From NCBI GenBank assembly GCA_035293985.1, contig DATGLS010000013.1, forward strand, positions 1-51,467: a DNA stretch of 51,467 bases. The letters run 5' to 3'. Position 1 is the first letter of the stretch. Every line of letters starts with the position of its first letter. The DNA comes from JAVDCA01 sp035293985. GTDB taxonomy: Bacteria > Pseudomonadota > Alphaproteobacteria > Rhizobiales > Xanthobacteraceae. The position numbers and the translations under genes are program-made. Shown piece by piece: positions 19,792 through 29,010 of this stretch. The notes beneath the pieces were generated by a model. That model was given only the letters and a program-made list of their open reading frames with translations, ran no database searches and was not told the origin of the DNA.

Positions 19792-21339
19792 ATGTGGACA
19801 TGGGTGGTCATCATCGCCGGCGCGCTGGCGGTTGCGACCGCTTACGGCGGCGTGGCGCGGGCCGATGAATCACAGGCATGGAAATGGTGCGTGAACGAGG
19901 CAAAGGATTCCCCCGACCTGCAAATCAGCGGCTGCACCACGGTGATCCAGTCGGGCCGCGAGACCGCCAAGAACATCGCCATCGCCTTCAACAACCGCGG
20001 CAACGCCTGGCACGCCAAGAAGGACTATGACCACGCCATCCAGGATTATGACCAGGCGATCAAGCTCGATCCCAACTATGCCCGCGCCTATTTCAACCGC
20101 GGCATCTCCTACGCCGACAAGCACATGGATGAGCGCGCCATCCAGGACTACGACCAGGCGATCTCGCTCTCCCCGCGTTACGCCCACGCCTACGGCAACC
20201 GCGGTCTCGCCTACGCGCACAAGGGCGATCTCGACCACGCCATCAAGGACTACAGCCAGGCGATCACCTTCGATCCGAACAACGCGGCCTACTACGACAA
20301 TCGCGGCAACGCGTACTACGACAAGAAGGACTACGACCACGCGATCGCCGACTATCGCCAGGCGGTGAAGCTCGATCCCGACGACGCCAGCGCCTTCAAC
20401 AATCTCGGCAATGCGCTCTACGCCAGGAAGGATTTCGACGGCGCCATCCTGCAATACAGCCAGGCGATCCGCATCGATCCGAAATACGGCGTCGCCTTCG
20501 CCAATCGCGGGCGCGCCTATCGCGAGAAGGGCGACACCGACAGCGCGCTCGACAACTACATGCAGGCCGTCAAGCTCGATCCGGACAATCCGCGCACGCT
20601 CAACGACCGCGGCAACGCGTATCACGCCAACAAGCAGTACGACCTCGCGATCGCCGACTACACGCGCGCGATCGCGCTCGACCACAACTACGCGTTTCCC
20701 TACAACAATCGCGGCATCACCTACAGCAACCAGGGCGACTACGACAAGGCGATCGCCGACTACGACCAGGCGATCCGGATCGATGCCAATTACGCCGAGG
20801 CCTACAACAACCGCGGCTTCGCCTATGCGCGCAAGAAGGATTGGGACCACGCCATCGCGGACTACGGCAAGGCGCTCGAGCTCAACCCCACGTTCGTGCG
20901 CGCGCTCAACAACCGCGCCGACGCCTACGAGGAGCAGAACCAGTACGACAAGGCGATCGCCGACTACGATCGGGTGATCCGCGCCGAGCCGAAGAACGCT
21001 TCGGCGTGGAACAGCCGCTGCTGGGCGCGCGCGATCGTCGGCGCCAACCTCAACGGCGCGCTCGACGATTGCAACGAGTCGCTCCACTGGCGGCCCGACA
21101 GCGCGAACACCTTCGACAGCCGCGCGCTGGTCAATCTCAAGCTCGGCGACCTCGACGCGGCGCTCGCCGACTATGACAAGGCGCTCTCGCTCGATCCCAA
21201 GCTCGCCACCTCGCTGTATGGGCGTGCGATCGTCAAGCAGAAGAAGGGTGACAGCGCCGGCGCGGATGCCGACATGGCGGCCGCCAAGGCGCTCCGCGCC
21301 GACATCGTCGACGAATGGGCGAAATACCGCGTGAAGTGA
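19792..21339 (+). CDS. Secreted or membrane-anchored TPR protein, 13 repeats
   Basis: 515 residues from the ATG at 19792 (MWTWVVIIAGALAV), preceded by GGGAGCGGGC; an upstream ATG at 19768 would place this site inside the gene. The N terminus is a signal peptide or anchor ending near VARADE. A Cys pair region (WCVNEAKDSPDLQISGCTT) is followed by 13 consecutive 34-residue tetratricopeptide repeats, each like NRGNAYYDKKDYDHAIADY plus QAVKLDP. The repeats are very alike at DNA level, especially units 1-10. TPR arrays bind other proteins; it probably acts in the periplasm. A shorter related protein lies near 39.3 kb. Confidence 0.88.
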   Translation: MWTWVVIIAGALAVATAYGGVARADESQAWKWCVNEAKDSPDLQISGCTTVIQSGRETAKNIAIAFNNRGNAWHAKKDYDHAIQDYDQAIKLDPNYARAYFNRGISYADKHMDERAIQDYDQAISLSPRYAHAYGNRGLAYAHKGDLDHAIKDYSQAITFDPNNAAYYDNRGNAYYDKKDYDHAIADYRQAVKLDPDDASAFNNLGNALYARKDFDGAILQYSQAIRIDPKYGVAFANRGRAYREKGDTDSALDNYMQAVKLDPDNPRTLNDRGNAYHANKQYDLAIADYTRAIALDHNYAFPYNNRGITYSNQGDYDKAIADYDQAIRIDANYAEAYNNRGFAYARKKDWDHAIADYGKALELNPTFVRALNNRADAYEEQNQYDKAIADYDRVIRAEPKNASAWNSRCWARAIVGANLNGALDDCNESLHWRPDSANTFDSRALVNLKLGDLDAALADYDKALSLDPKLATSLYGRAIVKQKKGDSAGADADMAAAKALRADIVDEWAKYRVK

Positions 21340-21345
21340 TCGTCA

Positions 21346-21441
21346 TATAGTATGGGCAAGCTCTGCTTGCCCACGGCCGCGTTGCGCATGGTCACGGCGG
21401 CGTTGCGCGTGGGCAAATCGAAGACGATTTTGCCCACCCCA
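21346..21441. repeat. Dispersed palindrome, copy B
   Basis: Left end ATAGTATGGGCAAGC, inner GTGGGCAAATCG and right end GATTTTGCCCACCCCAC. It begins 7 bp after the TPR stop and runs into the 5' end of the broken M15 peptidase gene. Confidence 0.65.
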
Positions 21442-21756
21442 CTCATCGCCCTTGCACTGTCTGCCGGCGCAGCCCTCGGGCGACACACCTACGGCGCGCC
21501 GCCGGCCGACATCGACGCGCGGCTCGCCGATCTCGTGCGCGCCTATCCGGACTTCATCGCGCGGGTCGAGAGCGGCTTTCTCGTCATGCGCGAAGGCACG
21601 CGATTTCCGATCTCCGCCGGCCGCAACAAAAAGTCGTTCAACGGGCTCCTCGCGATCATCGACGCCTTCCCACGCCAACGGCTTCATCTGGGGGCGGCTA
21701 CCGGTATCACTTCGACACCATGCATTCGAATATCGGCCTGAGCTTCTGGCCGCGAC
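21440..21756 (+). pseudogene. Remnant of an M15-type D-Ala-D-Ala carboxypeptidase-like gene
   Basis: Three reading frames together give pieces of one protein. Frame one has LIALALSAGAALG, DIDARLADLVRAYPDFIARV and MREGTRFPISAGRNKKSFN, ending IIDAF. A shifted frame then reads HANGFIWG, a third YRYHFDTMH and a fourth step FEYRPELLA. In intact relatives of this peptidoglycan peptidase group, about 130 residues with the zinc-binding HxxxxxxD motif lie between the DKSF-like and IVDAF-like segments; here they are missing. So there is an internal deletion plus at least three frameshifts. The normal start is also lost, where repeat B abuts. Family recall is mine and has not been searched. Confidence 0.7.
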
Positions 21757-21910
21757 GCCAAACCCGGTTAGAGGCGACCGTTGCGAAAGTTCATCCGGTC
21801 GCTGTCGCCTGCCCCTGTGGCGGTTTATGCACTGACCCATCCGCTTGAAATTACGGCTGTTATCCAAGTTGGGTGACGCTGCCAAAATTGGCCAAAGGTA
21901 ATTTATTACC

Positions 21911-23167
21911 TTAGCCGCCGAGACTGCACTGCGCCGCGAGCGCCCGCACGCGGTCGCGGCTCTGGTGATGGGCAGCCATCAGACTGTGGATGTCGCGCGG
22001 CAGCTCGGCGCCGCGCCGCTCGTGCGGGGGCTTGAGCTGGGCCGAGATGTAGGCGCCCTCCTCGCGGCTCATGTCGACGATGCCGCGGCCGAACTTGATC
22101 TGCTCGCGCTGATAGCGCGCGAGCGCGGCGGCAAGGTCACCCCCGTGCGCCGCGAGCGCGTCGGCGAGCGAGGCGGCATCGAGCGCCGCCTTGGTGACGC
22201 CGGCGCCGACATGTGGACGCGCCACGAAGGCGGCGTCGCCGAGCAGCGCGACGCGTGGCACCGGCTGCCCGAACGCAAGTGCCGACGACTCGAGGTCGAA
22301 GATCGGCTGGAAGAACGGCTCGGAGCGGGCAAAGATTTCGGCGATCTGCGGCGCGATCAGCGCACGCGCCGTCGCCTTGATGGCAGCGATCACGTCGGGG
22401 CGGATCAGCGGCGGCGGGATCGCCATGCCGTGATGGCGGCCGGACGCGTCGGTGGTGAGGTCGACCAATGTGGTCGCGGCATCGGTCGGCCGATACCAGA
22501 CGATGTTGTAGGCGCGCCGCCCGGCCGCCGTGTCGTTGTCGCGGCCCGGCACCGGATAGCCGAGGCATTGCTCGCCCTCGATGTCGCAGAACGCGTAGGA
22601 CTCGCACACCTCGGCGCGAATCTTCTCGGGAATGTCGCGCTCCTCGATCATGGCTCGCCACGCCACATAGCCGGCATAGACCGGCTGCGCCTCGGGCAGG
22701 AACTGGGCGCGCACGGTCGAGCGGATGCCATCGGCGCCGACCAGGAGATCGCCGCGCTCGCGCGCACCGTCGGCGAAGATGGCGGTGACGCCGGCGTCGT
22801 CGGTCTCGACGCGCGTGAGCGCACGGCCGAGCCGATAGCATTCCGCCGGCAAGGCCTCCTGCAGCGAGCGATAGAGCCGCGCCCAGCCGCTCATCACCCG
22901 CACGGTGTCCTTGGCGAGCACGATCGCGCCGCTGCGGTCGAGGCAGAGCACGCGCGACACGCGCACGCCCATCGAGTCGTCGAACGCGATGCCGACGCGG
23001 CGCAGGATGTCGATGAGGTGCTGGTGCGTGCCGATGCCGGCGCCGCGGCTGACGAGATCGTCGGCGTTGCGCTCGAACACGGTCGCGTCCCAGCCGACGC
23101 TGCGCAACAGATGCGCCGCGATCAGCCCGCCGAGGGATCCACCGATGATGAGGGCGCGCTTGGACAT
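21911..23167 (-). CDS. FAD-dependent aromatic or N-heterocycle monooxygenase
   Basis: 418 residues with the three FAD marks of class A flavoprotein hydroxylases: the dinucleotide fold ALIIGGSLGGLIAAHLL at the N terminus, LLVGADGIRSTVR near residue 150, and the ribityl site LLGDAAFVARPHVGAG near residue 300. Overall it resembles the 2,6-dihydroxypyridine 3-monooxygenase type, which hydroxylates ring compounds with NAD(P)H and oxygen. A VOC-family protein lies 173 bp upstream on the same strand and may open or handle the product. No regulator is adjacent. Confidence 0.85.
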   Translation of the reverse strand: MSKRALIIGGSLGGLIAAHLLRSVGWDATVFERNADDLVSRGAGIGTHQHLIDILRRVGIAFDDSMGVRVSRVLCLDRSGAIVLAKDTVRVMSGWARLYRSLQEALPAECYRLGRALTRVETDDAGVTAIFADGARERGDLLVGADGIRSTVRAQFLPEAQPVYAGYVAWRAMIEERDIPEKIRAEVCESYAFCDIEGEQCLGYPVPGRDNDTAAGRRAYNIVWYRPTDAATTLVDLTTDASGRHHGMAIPPPLIRPDVIAAIKATARALIAPQIAEIFARSEPFFQPIFDLESSALAFGQPVPRVALLGDAAFVARPHVGAGVTKAALDAASLADALAAHGGDLAAALARYQREQIKFGRGIVDMSREEGAYISAQLKPPHERRGAELPRDIHSLMAAHHQSRDRVRALAAQCSLGG

Positions 23168-23190
23168 GCCCAGGACTCAGCGCTTCTGCT

Positions 23191-23330
23191 CCCCTCCCCC
23201 CGCGCGCGAAGCGCGTGGCGGGGAGGGGTCGGGGGTGGGAGGTGGTTCCGCGAACTCCGACGTCGCGACTCGCTGATAAACCCCCTCGCCCCGACTCTTT
23301 CCCCCTGAAGCGGGAGCGGGAGCGGCACCG
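23191..23330. repeat. CCCCTCCCC-type intergenic palindromes
   Basis: CCCCTCCCC (23191-23199) with GGGGAGGGG (23220-23228), and inner CGCGC with GCGCG, form a long GC hairpin. A second stretch, CCCCCTCGCCCCGACTC then CCCCCTGAAGCGGGAG, follows to about 23330. It fills the spacer between the VOC and FAD genes. A shorter relative lies at about 28940-28985. Confidence 0.55.
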
Positions 23331-23340
23331 CGCGTGTGGC

Positions 23341-24237
23341 TCACGCCAGCGCCCAGGCCATCTCGTCATGCCCGGGCTTGTAGTCACGGTTGGTCTGCGC
23401 CGGGTTGCGGTTGATGAGCGGGCGTCCGAACATCGGGTGGGTCTGGCTGCGGGTCTCGTGCTCGACCGTGAACAGCACCTCGCGCGTGTCGAGGTCGACG
23501 AGATCCTCGAAGCGATACTGGTAGGCGTCGGACTCCTCGGTGATCAGACCGAGCTCGACGAGCTTGCGGTGCGGGCCAGAAAAATTCGCCAGATAGATTT
23601 GCACGTGGTGCCCGTCGAACGCGCGCAGCGGCGCGTCGGTCTCGCGGAAATAGAAGTACTGGCGCTCGCCCACCTCGACCTCGGCCTGCCGGCCCGATCC
23701 TTTATCACCATTGCCGTTGCGGCTCGCGCGCGCCGGGGCGCCGATGATCTCGCGATAGAAACGTGCGATGCGCTCCGTGGTGCCGGGGCGCACGTCGAAC
23801 GCCACGTAGGCCATGCCGAGCTGCACGCGCCCGAACCGCGCCGGATCAGGCTCGTGCACCGTGATGCGGTTGCCCCACGGACAGGTGGTCTCGACGCCGT
23901 CATTCGTCTCGCGGAAAGAGAACTTGGTGTCCGCGAGGTGGCTCTTCACCGCTGCGAGCCGCGCCAGCAGCGCCTCGCGACCCGGAATGACCAGCCCGGC
24001 GGTGGCGCCCATGACGTTCGGCTCGCCGGTCGGCAGGTGGAACTGGCTCATCCCGACATTGACCCACATGTTTCGCACTCCCGTATTGAGGAACGGGTCG
24101 CGGGTCAGGCCGAGGCCGGTGATATAATAATGTGTGCCCAGGCGCTGGTCGGCGATGTTCAGGTTGATGTGGCCGAGATTGGTGATGTTGCCGAGGTCGG
24201 CCTGCGTGCGATCGAATGTTTTGTCTGCCTGCGCCAT
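23341..24237 (-). CDS. VOC-superfamily protein (glyoxalase/extradiol dioxygenase fold)
   Basis: 298 residues from the ATG at 24237 with a perfect GGAGGAAATC site; the longer open frame is repeat sequence. Two VOC modules can be traced: NLGHINLNIADQRLGTHYY with GMSQFHLPTGEP, and LGMAYVAFDVRPGTTERIARFY followed by GHHVQIYLANF. The histidines and glutamates could bind a divalent metal. Relatives are extradiol dioxygenases and glyoxalases. The neighbour FAD monooxygenase suggests a role in ring breakdown, which is inference. Confidence 0.8.
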   Translation of the reverse strand: MAQADKTFDRTQADLGNITNLGHINLNIADQRLGTHYYITGLGLTRDPFLNTGVRNMWVNVGMSQFHLPTGEPNVMGATAGLVIPGREALLARLAAVKSHLADTKFSFRETNDGVETTCPWGNRITVHEPDPARFGRVQLGMAYVAFDVRPGTTERIARFYREIIGAPARASRNGNGDKGSGRQAEVEVGERQYFYFRETDAPLRAFDGHHVQIYLANFSGPHRKLVELGLITEESDAYQYRFEDLVDLDTREVLFTVEHETRSQTHPMFGRPLINRNPAQTNRDYKPGHDEMAWALA

Positions 24238-24254
24238 GATTTCCTCCGACGAGC

Positions 24255-24425
24255 CGTAGAGTGGGCGAAGGCGCGTTCCGCACCCGCGCCCGCGTGGGCA
24301 AAATCGCACGCAAGTCGGGCCTGCCCGACTTGCGCCTTTATCACCGTCGATCTCGGGCAAGCCCGAGATCGATGCGCCTTCGCCCACGCGGCGAGATCGG
24401 TGGCGGCGATTTTGCCCACCCTACG
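24255..24425. repeat. Dispersed palindrome, copy C (long form)
   Basis: Left end GTAGAGTGGGCGAAGG and right end GGCGATTTTGCCCACCCTAC, with inner GTGGGCAAAATCGC. Two further hairpins are nested inside: AAGTCGGGC/GCCCGACTT and GATCTCGGGC/GCCCGAGATC. It lies between the divergent VOC and universal-stress genes, where it must share space with both promoters. Confidence 0.75.
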
Positions 24426-24551
24426 CACGCCAAGCATTGCACAGGCCAACCCCGTTGGTAAGGCCCGCGGCAAAATCGGCGCTCGCCGAGACCGCCTGCG
24501 TTGCGCTATGCTCATGACATCATCCATGGAATCGCGCGGCGGGCCGAACCC

Positions 24552-25400
24552 ATGAAATCCATCCTCATCCCGACCGAAGACCACGACGCCATGGCGGCGG
24601 TGCTCGAAGGAGCGCGGCTCGTCGCCCGCATCTTCGACAGCTACATGGAGGGCTTCGCGGTGCATCCCGCCGCCGGCACCTATGTGGCGGTCGAGCCGGT
24701 GTCGAGCCTCGCGATCTCGGGCGCCTTCGAGCACGACGCCGAGCTCGCCAACCAGGCGCGCTCGCTGTTCGAGACATTCATGCGCACGCATGATGTGCCG
24801 GCCGCAAGCGGCGAGGCCGCGACTTACTCATGGGCGTGGCCGCGCCAGGAGGCCGAGGACGATCTCTTCATCGGCAGCTATGGCCGCGTGTTCGACCTGA
24901 TCGCGCTCGGCCGGCCGGGCCGCGCCTCGCAGAACCCGCGCATGCCGCCGCTCGAGGCGGCGTTGTTCGATTCGGGCAGGCCGGTCCTGGTCATGCCGCC
25001 GGTCGTGCCGAAGGTGATCGGGCAAAACGTGCTGGTGTCCTGGAATCGCAGCACTGAGCAGGCCAACACCAATGCGTTTGCGCTGCCGCTGTTGCGGCTC
25101 GCCGAGCGCGTGACCGTGTTCGAGGTCGAGGGCGGCACCACGCCGGGCCCGACGGCCGAGGAGGCCGCGGTGCAGCTGCGCCGGAACGGCGTCAAGGCGA
25201 AGGCGTTGATGGTCAAGCCCGGCCCGCGTCGGACCGGCGAGGCGACCGGCGAGGCGACCCTCGACTACGCGAAGAAGGAAGGCTGCGACCTGCTGGTGAA
25301 GGGCGCCTATACACAAAGCCGGTTGCGGCAGATGATGTTCGGCGGAGCCACGCGTCACATCCTGGCAAACGCCGGCTTGCCGGTCCTGATGGCGCATTGA
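24552..25400 (+). CDS. Universal stress protein (UspA family)
   Basis: 282 residues from the ATG at 24552 (MKSILIPTEDHDAM). A tandem-like Usp layout: an N-terminal half with DLIALGRPGRASQNP and a C-terminal half with DLLVKGAYTQSRLRQMMFGG, then ATRHILANAGLPVLMAH, the end of an alpha/beta nucleotide-binding fold. The G-2x-G-9x-G motif is imperfect, so ATP binding is uncertain. Cytoplasmic. The MFS gene follows after 30 bp, probably in the same transcript. Confidence 0.85.
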   Translation: MKSILIPTEDHDAMAAVLEGARLVARIFDSYMEGFAVHPAAGTYVAVEPVSSLAISGAFEHDAELANQARSLFETFMRTHDVPAASGEAATYSWAWPRQEAEDDLFIGSYGRVFDLIALGRPGRASQNPRMPPLEAALFDSGRPVLVMPPVVPKVIGQNVLVSWNRSTEQANTNAFALPLLRLAERVTVFEVEGGTTPGPTAEEAAVQLRRNGVKAKALMVKPGPRRTGEATGEATLDYAKKEGCDLLVKGAYTQSRLRQMMFGGATRHILANAGLPVLMAH

Positions 25401-25430
25401 TAAGACCTGCGCGATCAGGGACCAAAATCA

Positions 25431-26987
25431 TTGCAGCCAGCCGAAGAGCCGAAAGCGCCGCTAGCCAAGAGTCCCGCCGCCCCCGGCGCGCCGGGAGGCG
25501 CCGCATCGACCGCAATCGAAGTGGTGGCGCCGGCGCAGAAGCCGGCGTTTCTGACGGTCTTTCCCTCCATCATGCTGCCGATGTTTCTCGCGGTGGTCGA
25601 CCAGACGATCGTCGCGACCGCGCTGCCCGCGATCGCAGCGGCGATGGGCAATGTCGAGCGTGCTTCCTGGGTCGTCGTCTCCTACCTGATCGCCTCGACC
25701 GTCGCGGCGCCGATCTACGGCCGCCTCGGCGACGCGTTCGGCCGGCGCAAACTCATGTATGTGGCGCTCGCGGTGTTCATCATCGCGTCGATCCTGTGCG
25801 CGGCCGCGCCGACGATCGAGCTGCTCTCGCTCGCCCGCGTCCTGCAGGGACTCGGCGGCGGCGGGCTGATGACGCTGTCGCAGGCGCTGATCGGCGAGGC
25901 GATCCCGCCGCGCGAGCGCGCCCGCTACCAGGGCTACCTCGCCGCCATCGCGGTGTGCGCCAATTCGTTCGGGCCGGTCGCGGGCGGCTACCTCACCGAG
26001 CATTTCGGCTGGCGCTCGATCTTCCTGATCAACGTGCCGATCGGCCTGATCGCGGTCGCGCTCACGTTCCGCCTGCCCAGCCGGACGACCGACCGCATCA
26101 CGTGGCGGCCAGACCCGCTCGGCCTGGTCCTGTTCACCGTCTTCGTCACCACCGTCCTGCTCGCGCTCGAGCAGACCCAGCGCGTCGACTTGGCGGCGGC
26201 GCCCCTCGCGGGCGGCCTGTTCGCGGCCGCGGCGCTCGCGCTGGTGCTGCTGATCCGACAGGAGCTGCGCACCCCCTCCCCGCTCATCCCGGTCGGCCTG
26301 CTGCGGCAGTCGGCGATCTGGCACAGCGACGCGATGGCCGCGTTCCACGGCGCCTCGCTCGTCTCGCTGATCACTTTTCTCCCGATCTATCTCCAGGTCG
26401 TGCGCGGCATGTCGGCGTCGGAGACCGGCGTGCTGCTGGTGCCGCTCACCATCGGCATCGGCACCGGCTCGCTGGTGACGGGACGCTTGGTGAGCAAGAC
26501 GGGGCTCACCATGGTGTTTCCGATCTACGGCCTCGTCGTGGTCACGCTCACCCACGTCGCGCTCGCCTTCTGGGCCGCCGCGTTTCCGGTCTGGCTCCTG
26601 GCAGGGCTGATGCTGTGGGACGGCCTCTTCTTCGGCACCGTGATGGGTGTCGTGCAGGTGACGGTGCAGAGCGCATCCGGGCCGCGCCGGCTCGGCGAAG
26701 CGGCGGCCTCGGTGCAGTTCTCGCGCTCGATCGGCGCCGGCTTCGGCACCGCGCTCGTCGCGACCGTGCTGTTCGCGGTGCTGTCGATCAAGAATCCGGA
26801 TGCGGCTCACGCCTTCGCCACCATGGTGCAACACGCCCACGGCCTCGCCGAGGCACTCCCGCCTGATCAACGCGCCGCCACCCAGGCCGACATCGCCGAA
26901 GCCTTCCGCGCCGCCTTCCTGACGATCTCGGCATTCACGGTCGCCGGGTTCTTCCTCGCGCTGACCAATCCGTTGCGAAAGATTTGA
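25431..26987 (+). CDS. DHA2-type MFS multidrug efflux transporter
   Basis: 518 residues, with a TTG start at 25431 and AGGGAC nine bases upstream. An about 40-residue Ala/Pro-rich cytoplasmic tail precedes about 14 hydrophobic spans. The drug/H+ antiporter signatures are seen: MFLAVVDQTIVATALPAIA in span 1 and GRLGDAFGRRK in the loop between spans 2 and 3. It pumps compounds from the cytoplasm across the inner membrane. No HlyD/EmrA partner is near. Confidence 0.88.
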   Translation: MQPAEEPKAPLAKSPAAPGAPGGAASTAIEVVAPAQKPAFLTVFPSIMLPMFLAVVDQTIVATALPAIAAAMGNVERASWVVVSYLIASTVAAPIYGRLGDAFGRRKLMYVALAVFIIASILCAAAPTIELLSLARVLQGLGGGGLMTLSQALIGEAIPPRERARYQGYLAAIAVCANSFGPVAGGYLTEHFGWRSIFLINVPIGLIAVALTFRLPSRTTDRITWRPDPLGLVLFTVFVTTVLLALEQTQRVDLAAAPLAGGLFAAAALALVLLIRQELRTPSPLIPVGLLRQSAIWHSDAMAAFHGASLVSLITFLPIYLQVVRGMSASETGVLLVPLTIGIGTGSLVTGRLVSKTGLTMVFPIYGLVVVTLTHVALAFWAAAFPVWLLAGLMLWDGLFFGTVMGVVQVTVQSASGPRRLGEAAASVQFSRSIGAGFGTALVATVLFAVLSIKNPDAAHAFATMVQHAHGLAEALPPDQRAATQADIAEAFRAAFLTISAFTVAGFFLALTNPLRKI

Positions 26988-27124
26988 TTCTAAAGAAGCG
27001 GCGCGATGCGGCGTCCTGCGGCCGCGGGTCGCGGAACGATCCGGCGCCCGACGGCGGCGCCTCCCCTTCCCGCCGATTGCGCGATTGATGTAGCCTCATC
27101 TGGCGACCATCACGGAGAGTCCGC

Positions 27125-28915
27125 ATGGATGAGCAGGCACTGCGCGACCTGATCGGCGAGGTCAAAGGCGGGCGGCTGTCGCGCCGCGCCTTCGTCAATC
27201 GCATGATCGCGCTCGGACTCACGGCGCCGCTCGCGACCGCGATGCTCGATCATGCCGGCGTTGCGCGCGCGCAGACGCCGTCCCAGTACAAGCCGACCAA
27301 GCGTGGCGGCGGCGGCGCGCTCAAGCTGCTATGGTGGCAGGCGCCGACCATGCTCAACCCGCATTTCGCGACCGGCACCAAGGACCAGGAGGCGACGCGC
27401 ATCTTCTACGAGCCGCTCGCGGGCTGGGACAACGACGGCAACCTGGTGCCGATCCTCGCCGCCGAAATCCCCGACTTCGAGAACAACGGGCTTGCCCGCG
27501 ACGGGCGCTCGGTCACCTGGAAGATCAAGCCGGGCGTCACGTGGCATGACGGCCACCCGCTCACCGCCGACGACCTCGTCTTCACCTGGGAATACGTCTC
27601 CGATCCGGCGACCGCGGCCGTGACCATCAGCAGCTACAAGGACATCCATGTCGAGAAGATCGATCCGCTCACCGTTCGGGTGCGCTTCGCCAAGCCGACC
27701 GCGTTCTGGGCCGACGCCTTCGTGAGCCAGCGCGGCAACGTCATTCCAAAACACCTGTTCGAGGCCTACAGGGGTGCGAAGTCGCGCGAGGCGCCGACCA
27801 ACCTCGCGCCGGTCGGCACCGGTCCGTACCGGTTCGTCTCCTTCAGTCCGGGCGACCTCATCCGCGGCGTGCTCAATCCCACCTATCACCGCGAGAACCG
27901 TCCCCACTTCGACACGCTCGAGGTGAAAGGCGGCGGCGATGCCATCTCGGCCGCGCGCGCGGTCCTCCAGGCCGGCGAGTACGATTACGCCTGGAACACG
28001 CAGGTCGAGGACGACATCCTGCGGCGGCTGGAGAAAGGCGGCCGCGGCCATGTCGAGTTCGACCCGGGCGGCGCGGTCGAGCACATCCAGCTCAACAGCA
28101 CCGACCCATGGACCGAGGTCGACGGCGAGCGCTCGAGCATCAAGACCAAGCACCCGATCCTGTCCGATCCGGCGGTGCGCCGGGCGATGGCGCTTTTGGT
28201 CGACCGCAAGGCCGTCGAGGACCACATCTACGGCCGCACCGGCGTCGCCACCGGCAACTTCATCAACAATCCGGCGCGCTTCCGCTCGACGAACATCCAC
28301 TGGGCATTCGACATCGACAAGGCCAACCAGCTGCTCGACGCGGGCGGATGGAAGCGCGGGCCCGATGGCATCCGCGCCAAGGACGGCAAGCGCATGAAAT
28401 TCGTCTTCCAGACGTCGACCAACGCGCCGCGCCAGAAGAACCAGGCGATCGTCAAGCAGGCGTGCCAGAAGGCCGGCATCGAGATGGAGCTCAAATCGGT
28501 CCCGGGCTCGGTGTACTTCTCGTCCGACATCGCCAATCCGGACACGTTCGAGCATTTCTACGCCGACATGCAGTTGTATACGCTCAACATGACGCAGCCC
28601 GACCCGCAGGTGTTCATGCTCGTGTTCACCTCGTGGGAGGCCTGCGCCAAGGCGAACAAGTGGCAGGGCCGCAACATCGTGCGCTGGCGCAACGACGAGT
28701 ACGATGCGGCCTATCGCGCCGCCGACGGCGAGCTCGACCCAGTCAAGCGCGCGGCGCTGTTCATCCGCATGAATGATCTCGTCTGCGGCGACGCCGCGGT
28801 GATCCCGGTGGTGAGCCGGCCGAAGACGCACGCGGTGTCGAACAAGCTGCACCCGGCGAGCTCGGCCTGGGACAATGACTTGTGGAATTTGGCGGATTGG
28901 TATCGGGACGCGTGA
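27125..28915 (+). CDS. ABC transporter substrate-binding protein, family 5 (peptide/nickel type)
   Basis: 596 residues. The N terminus carries a Tat-like signal (LSRRAFVNRMIALGL, cleavage near GVARAQ). Family 5 marks: YEPLAGWDNDGNLVPILAAE, TWHDGHPLTADDLVFTWEY, and GTGPYRFVSFSPGDLI. Such proteins deliver peptides, opines or other solutes to an ABC importer in the periplasm. No permease or ATPase genes flank it, so it is an orphan or works with a distant system. A clear GGAGAG site precedes the ATG. A GC palindrome follows the stop. Confidence 0.9.
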   Translation: MDEQALRDLIGEVKGGRLSRRAFVNRMIALGLTAPLATAMLDHAGVARAQTPSQYKPTKRGGGGALKLLWWQAPTMLNPHFATGTKDQEATRIFYEPLAGWDNDGNLVPILAAEIPDFENNGLARDGRSVTWKIKPGVTWHDGHPLTADDLVFTWEYVSDPATAAVTISSYKDIHVEKIDPLTVRVRFAKPTAFWADAFVSQRGNVIPKHLFEAYRGAKSREAPTNLAPVGTGPYRFVSFSPGDLIRGVLNPTYHRENRPHFDTLEVKGGGDAISAARAVLQAGEYDYAWNTQVEDDILRRLEKGGRGHVEFDPGGAVEHIQLNSTDPWTEVDGERSSIKTKHPILSDPAVRRAMALLVDRKAVEDHIYGRTGVATGNFINNPARFRSTNIHWAFDIDKANQLLDAGGWKRGPDGIRAKDGKRMKFVFQTSTNAPRQKNQAIVKQACQKAGIEMELKSVPGSVYFSSDIANPDTFEHFYADMQLYTLNMTQPDPQVFMLVFTSWEACAKANKWQGRNIVRWRNDEYDAAYRAADGELDPVKRAALFIRMNDLVCGDAAVIPVVSRPKTHAVSNKLHPASSAWDNDLWNLADWYRDA

Positions 28916-29010
28916 GCGGTTCTTGCAAGGCTGCCGGCGCTCCCTCTCCCCGTTCTCACGCCGTTCTCACGGGAGCGGGAGCGCGGACACCGTGCGCGCG
29001 GGGTCGCCGA

